64,000 bases of DNA from Streptomyces sp. NBC_01255 (GCF_036226445.1 NZ_CP108474.1:620001-684000); one strand, 5' to 3'; numbered from the stretch's first letter, positions 8,025 through 16,340 are shown. Notes: generated by a model from the letters alone, not told the origin. Numbers and translations: made by a program.

Positions 8025-9287
8025 TCAGCCGAAGTCGGGGATGGGGTGCCCTGGGGCGAGAGCGGCCGCGATGCGCTGGGCGATCACGTGGGCGGTGTGG
8101 CCGTCCGGGGTCGTGGGGCCCTGCGTGGTCGAGACCGCGACGGCCAGGCGCTCGGACGGCAGGTACGCCATGGAGGCGGAGTAGCCGAAGAAGAGAGGGT
8201 GCTGGGCGATCCAGTCGCCCAGGACGACCACGCCCATGCCGTAGTGGGTGGCTTCGGTGTTCGCGAGGCAGACGGTCGCCGGGCACTCGCGGGTGGCGTG
8301 GCCGAGGCCGACCGTCCCCGGGTTCAGGAGCTGCCGGTACGAGGACGGGGAGAGCAGCTCGCCCGAGCCGAGGCCGGAGGCCGAGCGGGCCAGGTCGCAG
8401 ATGTCGGTGGTCTGGACGGCGCCGGGGGCGGTGGTCCACGAGGGGTTCCAGAAGGTGGACTCCTCGTAGGTCCCCCGGTCGGCGGTGAAGGCGTGCAGGA
8501 CGGGTTCCGGGATGTCGGCCGTGAAGCTGTTACGGGTCTCGCGGAGCCCGAGCGGACCGGTGACCAGCTGCCGGAGGAGGACGTCCAGACGGGTCCCGGT
8601 GATCTTCTCCAGCGCGGCGCCGAGCAGGACGAAGTTGGCGTGCGAGTAGTTCCAGTTCGTGCCCGGCTCGTACCAGAGCCGCTCGTCGGTCGAGAGTGCC
8701 ACCACCTCCTTCGCCGTCCACTGGCGGAAGGGGTCGGCGGTGACGGCCTGCTGGAACGCGGGGAGGCGGACGTAGTCGACGAGACCGGTGGTGGACGCGG
8801 CCAGCATGCGCAGGGTGATCTTCTCGCCGCCCGGCAGGTCGGGCAGCCAGGGTGCGACGGGGTCGTCGAGACCGACCGCGCCCTGGTCGACGAGGCGCAG
8901 GAGTGCGGTTCCCATGTAGCTGATGGCCACGTTGCCGTTGCGGAAGTGCATGGCGGGGTCGGCCGGGACGCCCGTCATCGACTCGCCGAGAGCGGTGGTG
9001 ACGACCTCGCGGCCGTCGACGGTGACCCGCAGGATCACCGATTCGAGGCCCATGTCGGCCGCGGCCCGCTCGGCGATCCGCCGGATGTCACGTGCCGTGC
9101 CGTGGTCGGGCAGCCGGGAGGCGGTGCACGGCCGACGGTGGCCGCTGTCGGCCGTCGGGGCACCGGTGGCGGTGACCGGTGCGCCGAGGGCGGTGACCGG
9201 TGCCCCGAGGGCGACGAGTGCGGTGAGCGACGCGAGGGCGGCGACGGCGGCACGGCGTGACCGCGCGGTGGAACGAGCAGGTGTCAT
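8025..9287 (-). CDS. Secreted serine-hydrolase-fold protein (beta-lactamase/DD-peptidase family) with altered catalytic motifs
   Basis: From ATG 9287 the protein has 420 residues, starting with a signal peptide (RSRRAAVAALASLTALVALG) and a short repeat of GAPVTA. A GTG at 9344 would extend it but displace the signal. The rest aligns in outline with class C beta-lactamase/D-alanyl-D-alanine carboxypeptidase proteins: MHFRNGNVAISYMGTALLRLVDQG, LWYEPGTNWNYSHANFVLLG and a C-terminal HPLFFGYSASM. At the place of the usual SxxK (FRIGSVTK) it reads FRNGNVAI, so nucleophile and lysine are absent. The YxN motif is YSH and the third HxG-like motif is changed. It may be inactive and act as a binding protein, or belong to a divergent subfamily. 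No strong ribosome binding site is seen. Confidence 0.75.
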   Translation of the reverse strand: MTPARSTARSRRAAVAALASLTALVALGAPVTALGAPVTATGAPTADSGHRRPCTASRLPDHGTARDIRRIAERAAADMGLESVILRVTVDGREVVTTALGESMTGVPADPAMHFRNGNVAISYMGTALLRLVDQGAVGLDDPVAPWLPDLPGGEKITLRMLAASTTGLVDYVRLPAFQQAVTADPFRQWTAKEVVALSTDERLWYEPGTNWNYSHANFVLLGAALEKITGTRLDVLLRQLVTGPLGLRETRNSFTADIPEPVLHAFTADRGTYEESTFWNPSWTTAPGAVQTTDICDLARSASGLGSGELLSPSSYRQLLNPGTVGLGHATRECPATVCLANTEATHYGMGVVVLGDWIAQHPLFFGYSASMAYLPSERLAVAVSTTQGPTTPDGHTAHVIAQRIAAALAPGHPIPDFG

Positions 9288-9393
9288 GGCCGGAGTATCG
9301 GCCGGGAGCGTCCTGACGACGGCCCGTCGGCCGTCGACCCGCACGGACAGTCACCCGTCGAGTCGCACAGGCGCAGGCGCCGCGATCTGCGCA

Positions 9394-9466
9394 ATACCCA
9401 GGGGGGTATTTGACTTCCTTGCCGGAGCCCCTTTACGGTCGAGCCCGAACATACCCCAGGGGGTAT
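9394..9466 (+). promoter_or_regulatory. Promoter with two CstR/CsoR-like operators
   Basis: Two 16-bp palindromes, ATACCCAGGGGGGTAT (9394-9409) and ATACCCCAGGGGGTAT (9451-9466), flank a plausible promoter, TTGACT (9410-9415) with 18 bases to TACGGT (9434-9439). The first abuts the -35 element; the second lies between the predicted transcription start and the GTG at 9480. Such ATACCC-GGGTAT sites are recognised by CsoR-family repressors, including the persulfide sensor CstR, which controls dioxygenase-rhodanese and TauE genes in other bacteria. The gene content downstream favours CstR over copper-sensing CsoR. The repressor gene is not in the window. Confidence 0.8.
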
Positions 9467-9479
9467 CGAAAGGATGGCC

Positions 9480-11438
9480 GTGTTCTTCACCCAGTACTAC
9501 CTCGACTGCCTCTCCCAGGCGTCGTACATGGTCGGCGACGAGAAGACCGGCAGGGCGGTGGTCGTCGACCCGCGCCGGGACGTCTCCGAGTACGTCGCCG
9601 ACGCCGCCGCGCACGGCCTCACCGTGGTCGGCGTCATCAACACGCACTTCCACGCCGACTTCGTGGCCGGCCACCTGGAGATGGCGGACGAGACCGGCGC
9701 CTGGATCGGCTACGGCCGGGGCGCCGAGACCGAGTACCCGATCCGCGAGCTCGCCGAGGGCGAGCGGATCTCCCTCGGCGACGTCACCCTGGAGATCCTG
9801 GAGACGCCCGGGCACACCCCGGAGTCGATCAGCGTCCTCGTGTACGAGCGCGCCGACGACGCCGTGCCGTACGGCGTGTTGACCGGCGACGCACTGTTCA
9901 TCGGCGACGTCGGCCGTCCGGACCTCCTGGCCTCCGTCGGCGTGACGGCGGAGGAGCTGGGCGCGATGCTCCACGACAGCGTCCAGAACAAGCTGATGGG
10001 GCTGCCGGACGACGTACGGGTCTTCCCCGCGCACGGCGCCGGTTCCGCCTGCGGCAAGAACCTCTCGGCCGAGAAGCAGTCGACCATCGGCGAGCAGCGG
10101 GCGACCAACTACGCGTGCGTGCCGATGAGCCGTGCGGAGTTCGTCGCGCTCGTCACCGCCGGGCTGCCGGCCGCGCCCGGTTACTTCGCCTACGACGCCG
10201 AGCTCAACCGCAAGGACCGCGCCCGGTACGACGCCTCCGCGGCCCCTCGGCCGCTGTCTCTCGCCGAGTTCACCGCACTGCGGGCCGCCGGCGCGGTCGT
10301 TGTGGACGCGCGCGACCCGCAGGAGTTCGCGACCGGGCACCTGCGCGGCGCGGTGAACGTGCCCGCCGACGGGCGCTTCGCCGAGCAGGCGGGCACCGTG
10401 CTCGACCCCGCGGACGCACTCCTCGTCATCGCACCGCAGGGCCGGGAGCAGGAGGTCGTCACCCGGCTCGCCCGGATCGGCCTCGACCGCTCCGCGGGCT
10501 ACCTGCGCGACCCCGAGCGGGCCCTGGGGGAACTCGGCGAGGTCGCCCCGGCGAGCCGGGTGACCGCGACGTGGCTGCGCTCCGCCCTCGCCTCCGGCGA
10601 CCATCCGCCCGTCGTCATCGACGTACGGACCCTTGACGAGCGCGAAGCGAACGGCTTCATCGAGTCCGCCCTGCACATTCCGCTCAGCGAACTCGCGGGG
10701 CGTACGGACGAACTCCCCGCGGACCGGCCCCTGGTCGTGCACTGCGCGGGCGGCCACCGGTCGTCCGTCGCGGCGAGCGTGCTGCGCCGGCGCGGCTTCG
10801 AGGACGTCTCCGAGATCCTCGGCGGGTACGCCGCCTGGGCCCTTTCGGCGGAGCGGGCCGCAGCCGCCGCCCCTTCCCGTTCCCTCACCCCCGCCGTGCT
10901 GCACCGGCTCGTCCAGGAAGGGCGGGCGCCGCGCCTGCTCGACGTACGCACGCCCGGCGAGTTCCGTACGGCGCACATCCCCGGCTCGTACAGCGTGCCC
11001 CTGGCCACCCTGCGCGAGCACCGGGCCGAGCTCCTGGCCCATCTCGGCGAAGACGTCGCACTCGTGTGCCGGTCCGGGGCACGCGCCGCCCAGGCCGAGA
11101 AGGCCCTGGCCGATGCCGGCCTGCCGAACCTCCGCGTCCTGGAGGGCGGCATCGTCGCCTGGGAGACGGCCGGCGCACCCGTCGACCGAGGGCCCGAGCG
11201 GTGGGACATGGAGCGCCAGGTGCGCCTCGTGGCCGGCTCCCTCGTCCTGGCCACCGGCATCGTCGGCGTGTTCGTGCCCGGCGCGCATCTGATCGGCACC
11301 GCGATCGGCGCCGGTCTGACGTACGCGGCCCTCAACAACTCCTGCGCCATGGGCGTGCTGCTGTCCAAGCTGCCGTACAACCGCGGTCCGCGCCCCGACC
11401 TCCGCACGGTGATCACGGAGCTGCGGAGCATGCCGTGA
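9480..11438 (+). CDS. Persulfide dioxygenase (MBL fold) fused to three rhodanese-like domains and a DUF2892 anchor
   Basis: The GTG at 9480 has AAAGGA at ideal spacing; ATG 9474 overlaps that site. The 652-residue protein has five parts. Residues 1-230 are a metallo-beta-lactamase domain with THFHAD, ETPGHT, LTGDALF and FPAHGAGSACGK, the pattern of ETHE1/CstB-like persulfide dioxygenases. Residues 250-355 form a rhodanese-like fold without a catalytic cysteine (LLVIAPQGRE). Residues 370-460 are an active-type rhodanese (CAGGHRSS). Residues 475-570 are a second active-type rhodanese (CRSGAR). Residues 575-640 are two membrane helices of the DUF2892 type ending LNNSCAMGVLLSKLPYN. It should oxidise persulfides to sulfite and transfer sulfane sulfur at the membrane. 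It overlaps the TauE gene by GTGA, and CstR-like operators precede it. Confidence 0.9.
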   Translation: MFFTQYYLDCLSQASYMVGDEKTGRAVVVDPRRDVSEYVADAAAHGLTVVGVINTHFHADFVAGHLEMADETGAWIGYGRGAETEYPIRELAEGERISLGDVTLEILETPGHTPESISVLVYERADDAVPYGVLTGDALFIGDVGRPDLLASVGVTAEELGAMLHDSVQNKLMGLPDDVRVFPAHGAGSACGKNLSAEKQSTIGEQRATNYACVPMSRAEFVALVTAGLPAAPGYFAYDAELNRKDRARYDASAAPRPLSLAEFTALRAAGAVVVDARDPQEFATGHLRGAVNVPADGRFAEQAGTVLDPADALLVIAPQGREQEVVTRLARIGLDRSAGYLRDPERALGELGEVAPASRVTATWLRSALASGDHPPVVIDVRTLDEREANGFIESALHIPLSELAGRTDELPADRPLVVHCAGGHRSSVAASVLRRRGFEDVSEILGGYAAWALSAERAAAAAPSRSLTPAVLHRLVQEGRAPRLLDVRTPGEFRTAHIPGSYSVPLATLREHRAELLAHLGEDVALVCRSGARAAQAEKALADAGLPNLRVLEGGIVAWETAGAPVDRGPERWDMERQVRLVAGSLVLATGIVGVFVPGAHLIGTAIGAGLTYAALNNSCAMGVLLSKLPYNRGPRPDLRTVITELRSMP

Positions 11439-12448
11439 CCGCCCTGGTCGCCGGCGCGTCCGTGCTCGTCGGTGTCAGCCTGGGCACGCTCGGCGGCGGC
11501 GGCTCGATCCTGACCGTGCCGCTCCTGGTCTACCTCGCCGGGCAGGACACCAAGGAAGCGATCGCCACCTCGCTGTTCGTGGTCGGCGTCACCAGCCTCG
11601 CCGCGCTGGTCCCGCACGCACGCGCCCACCGGGTGCGCTGGCGGACCGGACTGCTCTTCGGCGCGTTCAGCATGGCCGGCGCCTACGGCGGCGGCCGGCT
11701 CGCCGCATACGTCCCGGGCACGGTCCTGCTCGTCGCCTTCGCCCTGATGATGCTGGCCACGGCGGTCGCGATGCTCCGCACGTCCCGGCGCGGCCCGGAG
11801 AGGAGGCGGCCCGCGCGGGGCGACCTGACGCTCCGGCACCTCGCGGCACAGGGGCTGGCCGTCGGTGCGGTGACGGGCCTGGTCGGCTCCGGCGGCGGGT
11901 TCCTCGTCGTCCCCGCCCTCGCCGTTGTCGCGGGGCTGCCGATGGGGATCGCGGTCGGCACCTCGCTCCTCGTCATCGCGATGAACTCGTTCGCCGGCCT
12001 CGCCGGGCACCTGTCGGGCGTGACCGTCGACTGGCGACTCGCCCTGACCGTGACCGCCGCCGCGGTGGCCGGCAGCCTCGTGGGCGGCCGGCTCGCGGGC
12101 CGCGTCCCGCAGGACGCGCTGCGCACGGCGTTCGGCTGGTTCGTGGTCGTCATGGGCGCCCTCGTCCTCGCGCAGCAGACGCATGCCGTCGAGCGCGTGC
12201 GGGTCTCAGCCCTGAGCGCGGTAGAGCGTCAGCCGGCCGGGGACGAACAGGTGGACGTAGCCGCACGACAGACAGATGAGGCCGTTCGCCGACTCGTTGG
12301 CCCACGCCAGGTTGAAGAACTCCATCCCCGAGCTGTTCAGCTTCACCTCCCGCTCCCGGAAGACGTCGCCGTCACAGACGTGGCAGCGGAACCTCTTCTC
12401 CCCGATCTCCGCATGCACGACCTTGGCCATACTGTCTCCCCCTGGTGA
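11435..12448 (+). CDS. TauE/SafE family sulfite/organosulfonate exporter
   Basis: GTG 11435 overlaps the stop of the dioxygenase-rhodanese gene (GTGA), so the two are translationally coupled. The first 255 residues or so form a standard TauE protein with about eight hydrophobic helices and the duplicated GGGGSILTVPLLVY and GSGGGFLVVPALAV motifs. Pairing with a persulfide dioxygenase suggests export of the sulfite it makes. The frame then runs on for about 80 residues of non-hydrophobic sequence that lie entirely antisense to the zinc-ribbon gene (12206-12430). This tail looks like read-through of a missing stop codon and may not be functional; a one-base shift near 12205 would end the protein at about 12217. 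Confidence 0.87.
   Translation: MTALVAGASVLVGVSLGTLGGGGSILTVPLLVYLAGQDTKEAIATSLFVVGVTSLAALVPHARAHRVRWRTGLLFGAFSMAGAYGGGRLAAYVPGTVLLVAFALMMLATAVAMLRTSRRGPERRRPARGDLTLRHLAAQGLAVGAVTGLVGSGGGFLVVPALAVVAGLPMGIAVGTSLLVIAMNSFAGLAGHLSGVTVDWRLALTVTAAAVAGSLVGGRLAGRVPQDALRTAFGWFVVVMGALVLAQQTHAVERVRVSALSAVERQPAGDEQVDVAARQTDEAVRRLVGPRQVEELHPRAVQLHLPLPEDVAVTDVAAEPLLPDLRMHDLGHTVSPW
12206..12430 (-). CDS. Small zinc-ribbon protein, conserved hypothetical
   Basis: This 74-residue protein has two CxxC knuckles (CHVC near residue 16 and CLSC near residue 54), giving a four-cysteine zinc ribbon. GGGGGAG lies five bases before the ATG at 12430. Aromatic residues such as MEFFNLAW and YVHLF suggest a compact fold. 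The function is unknown; a nucleic-acid or protein-binding ribbon is the usual guess. The gene lies wholly antisense to the C-terminal extension of the TauE frame. I judge this strand to be the real gene because of its ribosome binding site and ordered cysteine pattern. Confidence 0.75.
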   Translation of the reverse strand: MAKVVHAEIGEKRFRCHVCDGDVFREREVKLNSSGMEFFNLAWANESANGLICLSCGYVHLFVPGRLTLYRAQG

Positions 12449-12602
12449 TGTCCGGCCGCCGGCTACCGGCGTCGAACGCGCCTTCGATGATCATGCCGCA
12501 CCATCGTGGCGCCCCGCCACTCACCAGGTCATTGCCGTGACGCGGCAGTCATCGACACGCCGAAGTTGCTGGTCACCCCCCTGAAGGAACACCGCCGCGC
12601 GG

Positions 12603-13580
12603 TCAGGCGGTTCCGTACGATCTGGCGAGTACGCCGATGGTGTCGGCCATCGCCCGGCGCAGCTCCGGGGGTGCGACGACCTCGACGTCGATGCCGAGCC
12701 TCAGCAGCTCGCCGCACGCGTGCTCGGTGTTCTCGGTCGGGATGACCGCCTCGACCCATCCGTCGTCGCCGACCGGCTTCTCGGTGGCTTCGACCGCCCG
12801 CACCAGCTCCGGGGGGACGTTGTCGGCGAGGCGTCCGCGGCCGCGCGGGGACAGACGGACGGTGGCGGTGCCGGTGTAGCGGCGGGCCTGGAAGTCGTCG
12901 AGGTACGAGGTCCAGTGCGCGGCCAGGTCGAAGCCTTCCGGCCGGTCGAACCGCTCGTCGCTCGCCACCGCGTCGAGGACCTGGGTGACCCGGTAGGTCG
13001 CGGTCCTGTTCTCCGTGGCGGCCACGAGGTACCAGACGCCGGACTTGAGCACGAGTCCGTAGGGGCGCAGCCGGCGGTCCACCTCCCGCGGTTCGCGCCA
13101 GCGGCGGTACCGCACGTCCACCGCCCGCCGGGTGAGCACCGCGTCGACGAACAGGGGCAGATGCGGTGTCCGTTCGGGCTCCCGGTACCAGGCGGGGGCG
13201 TCCAGGTGGAACACCTCCGCCGTCCGCGCCGCCTCCTCGCGCAGCTCCGCCGGCAAGGCGGCCAGCAGCTTCAGACGTGCCGCCGTGACCTCCGTCGCGA
13301 GTCCCAGGTCGGCGGCGGGGCCGGGCAGTCCGGCGAAGAACAGGGCCCGCGCCTCCCCTTGGCTCATCCCGGTCAGCCGGGTGCGGTAGCCGTCGAGCAG
13401 CTGGTAGCCGCCTCCGTGACCCGGCTCCGCGTAGACCGGGACCCCGGCGTCCTGAAGCCGTGCCATGTCCCGATAGGCGGTCCGCACGGACACGCCCAAC
13501 TCGTCGGCGACCACCTGCGCGGACACACGACCACGGGATTGCAACAACAGCAGCACTGACAACAGTCGACCGGCGGACAT
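12603..13580 (-). CDS. YafY-type transcriptional regulator (HTH + WYL domain)
   Basis: The 325-residue protein starts with a DeoR/HTH_11 winged helix (ADELGVSVRTAYRDMARLQDAGVPV, residues 25-50) and a GGGYQLL wing. A central WYL domain follows (AVDVRYRRW, RPYGLVLKSGVWYLVA, residues 150-200), then a C-terminal WCX extension. WYL proteins sense small ligands or nucleic acid and act as repressors or activators. It is transcribed towards the zinc-ribbon gene and away from the SDR operon, whose last gene ends 30 bases upstream on the same strand. It might therefore be the last gene of that unit or have its own promoter. No specific target is suggested. Confidence 0.85.
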   Translation of the reverse strand: MSAGRLLSVLLLLQSRGRVSAQVVADELGVSVRTAYRDMARLQDAGVPVYAEPGHGGGYQLLDGYRTRLTGMSQGEARALFFAGLPGPAADLGLATEVTAARLKLLAALPAELREEAARTAEVFHLDAPAWYREPERTPHLPLFVDAVLTRRAVDVRYRRWREPREVDRRLRPYGLVLKSGVWYLVAATENRTATYRVTQVLDAVASDERFDRPEGFDLAAHWTSYLDDFQARRYTGTATVRLSPRGRGRLADNVPPELVRAVEATEKPVGDDGWVEAVIPTENTEHACGELLRLGIDVEVVAPPELRRAMADTIGVLARSYGTA

Positions 13581-13610
13581 GCACGCATTCTCCCCGGAAA
13601 CCCTGACGGG

Positions 13611-14357
13611 TCAGGCGGGTACGGCTCCCACCAGGCCACCGTCGACGACGAGGTCCTGGCCGTTGACGTAGGACGCGTCGGACGAGGCGAGGAACGCCAC
13701 GGCGGCGGCTACCTCCTCGGGGCGTCCGAAGCGGCCCGCGACGATCCTGCCGGTCACGGCCTTCGCCTCCGCCTCGCTCAGTGCGGTGGACGGGTACATC
13801 GGGGTGTCGATGTAGCCGGGGCTGACGGAGTTCACGCGGATGCCACGCGGGGCGAGCGCGGCCGCGAGGGTCCGGGCCAGGTTGTGCGCGGCGGCCTTGG
13901 TCGCCGAGTACAGGGTGAGGACGCTGTTGCCCCGGTGCAGCGTCCAGGACGCGTTGATGACGACGGAACCGCCGTCCGCGAGGTGCGGCAGCGCCTTCTG
14001 GACCGTGAAGAACACCCCCTTGAGGTTGACGTCGACGGCCTGGTCGAACTCCGCCTCGGTGATCTCCTCGAACGGCAGGAACACGCCGGTTCCGGCGTTC
14101 GCGAAGAGGCTGTCGAGACGGCCGTGACGCTCACGGACCGTCTCCATCAGCGCGTCCACCGCGCCGAGGTCGGCGGTGTCGGCGACGACGCCCGACGCCG
14201 CGGGGCCCAGCCGGCTGACGGCGGCGTCCACCCGGTCGCGTGTGCGACCGGTGACGACCACGTGGGCGCCCTCGGCGACGAGGCGGTGTGCGGTGGCCAG
14301 GCCCATGCCGCTGGTTCCGCCGGTGACGAGGACGGTCTTCCCGGTGTAGCGGTTCAT
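13611..14357 (-). CDS. SDR family NAD(P)-dependent oxidoreductase
   Basis: This 248-residue classical short-chain dehydrogenase has the cofactor motif TGGTSGMG (residues 12-19), NAG in LFANAGTG, and an active site with YSATKAA; the serine position falls in INASWTL, so the usual catalytic Ser is less clear. VNSVSPGYIDTPM and the C-terminal DLVVDGGL are typical. TGRTRDRV after the second strand favours NADPH. It is the last gene of a three-gene operon, overlapping the hydrolase by ATGA. The substrate is not evident. Confidence 0.9.
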   Translation of the reverse strand: MNRYTGKTVLVTGGTSGMGLATAHRLVAEGAHVVVTGRTRDRVDAAVSRLGPAASGVVADTADLGAVDALMETVRERHGRLDSLFANAGTGVFLPFEEITEAEFDQAVDVNLKGVFFTVQKALPHLADGGSVVINASWTLHRGNSVLTLYSATKAAAHNLARTLAAALAPRGIRVNSVSPGYIDTPMYPSTALSEAEAKAVTGRIVAGRFGRPEEVAAAVAFLASSDASYVNGQDLVVDGGLVGAVPA

Positions 14358-15346
14358 GCCCGTGCTCCGATCAGGGTGTTCGTGAGGTGGTCGGCGAGCC
14401 GGGGCAGCCAGTCGGGGCGCGCGTTGCCGAGAAGGTGGTCGCCGTGCGGGACGGACAGGTAGGTGCCGTGGGGGGCGAGACGGGCGAGGGGTTCGCCGTT
14501 CGTCACCCCGGGGATGACGTCCTGGCCTCCGTCCACGACAAGCAGCGGGGCGGCGATGCGGGGTGCCAGGGCCGTGAGGTCCACGCTGCGGACGAACTCC
14601 CGGGCCGCGTCGGCCCCTCCGGTACGTCGCGCCATGATGTCCCGTACGGGCGCGGGCAGTTCCGCCCAGTCGAGGCGGAAGGGCCCGCTGACGGTGGCGA
14701 CCGCCGCGACGCGCGGCTCCAGTGCCGCGGTCCGGGCCGCGAAGTAGCCGCCCAGGCTGAGGCCGACGAGCCCGATGCGCGGCACGCCGAGCGCGTCGAC
14801 GACCCGGCCCACGACCTGCTCGTAGTCGGGCGTCAGGGTGGACGTGGCCGCGAGGACGCCCTGTCCGGGGCCGTCCATGGCGAACACCGCGAGCCCCCTG
14901 GCCAGCAGCGCGTCCACCAGATCGAGGAACTCCTCCTTGGCCGAGTCGAGGCCGGGGACGACGACCACGGTGCCGGGGGCGTCGGAGGGGCCGCGCAGCC
15001 GGCCGGTGAAGCCCTCACCGGTCACCCGCCGCGCGTCGGGCTCCAGCACCGTGAGCGCCTGGCTCACGGCCCGGTCCGCCGCCGCGGCGGCGCGGGCGGC
15101 GTCCGCGTACGGCGCGAGCGTGGCGAGGTGGAACCACCTGGCCGCCGTCAGCAGGTACTCCCCCGCCGTGACGGACGATCCCGCACCTTCCGCGCGCTCC
15201 AGGTACGCCTCTCCGGTGCGTACGAAGGAGGGGCCCCAGTCGGCGACGGAGGCGAGGGCGTCGGTGACCCGGCGGTACTCGTGCGGGTCGACGCCCGTGC
15301 CGGTGGCCCGGGTCCACTGGGCGGCGGAGAAGTCGGCGGCGTTCAT
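14354..15346 (-). CDS. Alpha/beta hydrolase (dienelactone hydrolase/FrsA-like)
   Basis: This 330-residue protein has a roughly 130-residue helical N-terminal cap (EYRRVTDALAS, AGEYLLTAARWFHLA) followed by the hydrolase core: VVVVPGLDSAKEEF oxyanion segment, GLSLGGYF nucleophile elbow, VDGGQDVI aspartate and PHGDHLLGNA histidine. The order and helical N-domain resemble the 2,6-dihydropseudooxynicotine hydrolase/FrsA group that cleaves C-C or ester bonds. It overlaps the MDR gene before it and the SDR gene after it, each by ATGA. One pathway acting on a single compound is therefore likely, controlled by the divergent LysR protein. Confidence 0.87.
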   Translation of the reverse strand: MNAADFSAAQWTRATGTGVDPHEYRRVTDALASVADWGPSFVRTGEAYLERAEGAGSSVTAGEYLLTAARWFHLATLAPYADAARAAAAADRAVSQALTVLEPDARRVTGEGFTGRLRGPSDAPGTVVVVPGLDSAKEEFLDLVDALLARGLAVFAMDGPGQGVLAATSTLTPDYEQVVGRVVDALGVPRIGLVGLSLGGYFAARTAALEPRVAAVATVSGPFRLDWAELPAPVRDIMARRTGGADAAREFVRSVDLTALAPRIAAPLLVVDGGQDVIPGVTNGEPLARLAPHGTYLSVPHGDHLLGNARPDWLPRLADHLTNTLIGARA

Positions 15347-16269
15347 CGTATGTCTCCCGTCGTCAGGACGGCCTTGCCCCGGATCCGGCGTTCCCGCAGC
15401 TCGACGAGGGTGTCGGCGGTGTCGGACCAGTCGGTGGTCCGGCCGATCTCCGGGTGCAGCCGACCTTCCTCCACGAGCCGGACCAGGGTCGCGAGGTCGG
15501 AGGCGTACGGGGCGCCGGCGTAGTGGAAGTGCCGGATCGTGACGCCTTCGGGCCCGCCGAGGAGGTCGAAGAAGTCGAGCGTCACGGGGGTGCGGCCGGC
15601 CTGGCCGAACCAGACGAGCGTTCCGCCCGGGCGTACCTTCGCGAGCGCGACCGGCAGGTCCGGCCCTCCCGTGGACTCCAGTACGACATCGAAGGGTCCT
15701 TGGGCCGCCGCCACGTCGTGCACGACCCGCGCGCCCAGCTCCGCGAGCCGCGCGCCGCGCGCCGGCGTGGCCGTGACGGCGGTGACCTCGGCTCCCGCTC
15801 CCACGGCCAGTTCGGTGAGGTAGTGGCCGACCCCGCCGGACGCGCCGGTCAGCAGGACGCGCCGCCCGGCCGGAGAACCAGCCGTGCGCAGCAGGCGCAG
15901 GGCGGTGATCCCGGCCAGGGGCAGGGCCGCCGCCCGTACGCCGTCGAGGCCGTCCGGGAGGACCGCGAGGGAGTGCGTGGGCACCGCGGCGTACTCGGCC
16001 CAGCCGCCCGACGGCGGATGCCCGACCACGCGGGTGCCGATGCCGGGCCCCGAGCCGTCCGCGGCCTCCTGCACGACGAGCCCCGCGACGTCCTTGCCCG
16101 GCAGCAGCCCCGGCCGGGGGTGTTCGAGGAGGAACGTCTCGCCGCGGTTCGGCGAGAACGCCTCGACCTTGATCAGTGCCTCGCCGGGCTCCGGGACGGG
16201 CTGGGGTGCTTCGGCGAAGGCGACCGGACGCGCCGCCTCCCCCGTGGGAATCAGTCTTCGCATGGGCAC
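15343..16269 (-). CDS. Zinc-independent MDR family quinone oxidoreductase-like protein
   Basis: This 308-residue medium-chain dehydrogenase/reductase has a GroES-like N-terminal domain (PGKDVAGLV, GWAEYAAVP) and a Rossmann domain with TGASGGVGHYL. It lacks the zinc-ligand cysteines of alcohol dehydrogenases and so belongs with quinone reductases and enoyl reductases using NADPH. GTG 16269 is preferred because GGAGG stands seven bases before it; ATG 16263 is two codons later. It is the first gene of the three-gene operon and is divergent from LysR, across repeats at 16301-16336. Confidence 0.87.
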   Translation of the reverse strand: MPMRRLIPTGEAARPVAFAEAPQPVPEPGEALIKVEAFSPNRGETFLLEHPRPGLLPGKDVAGLVVQEAADGSGPGIGTRVVGHPPSGGWAEYAAVPTHSLAVLPDGLDGVRAAALPLAGITALRLLRTAGSPAGRRVLLTGASGGVGHYLTELAVGAGAEVTAVTATPARGARLAELGARVVHDVAAAQGPFDVVLESTGGPDLPVALAKVRPGGTLVWFGQAGRTPVTLDFFDLLGGPEGVTIRHFHYAGAPYASDLATLVRLVEEGRLHPEIGRTTDWSDTADTLVELRERRIRGKAVLTTGDIR

Positions 16270-16300
16270 GATGCAACCTCCGAGCCCGCCCCGCGATCCA

Positions 16301-16336
16301 ACAACAGACGGACGACACCGACAACAGACGGTTGTC
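16301..16336. promoter_or_regulatory. Operator region of the divergent lysR/MDR promoters
   Basis: ACAACAGACGG occurs twice, at 16301-16311 and 16321-16331, exactly 20 bp apart and so on the same helix face. The second copy is part of a perfect inverted repeat, GACAAC-N5-GTTGTC (16320-16336). A symmetric site of this size between a LysR gene and a divergent operon is the usual binding site of the LysR regulator, with the first repeat as an activation half-site. Confidence 0.7.
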
Positions 16337-16340
16337 ACCT

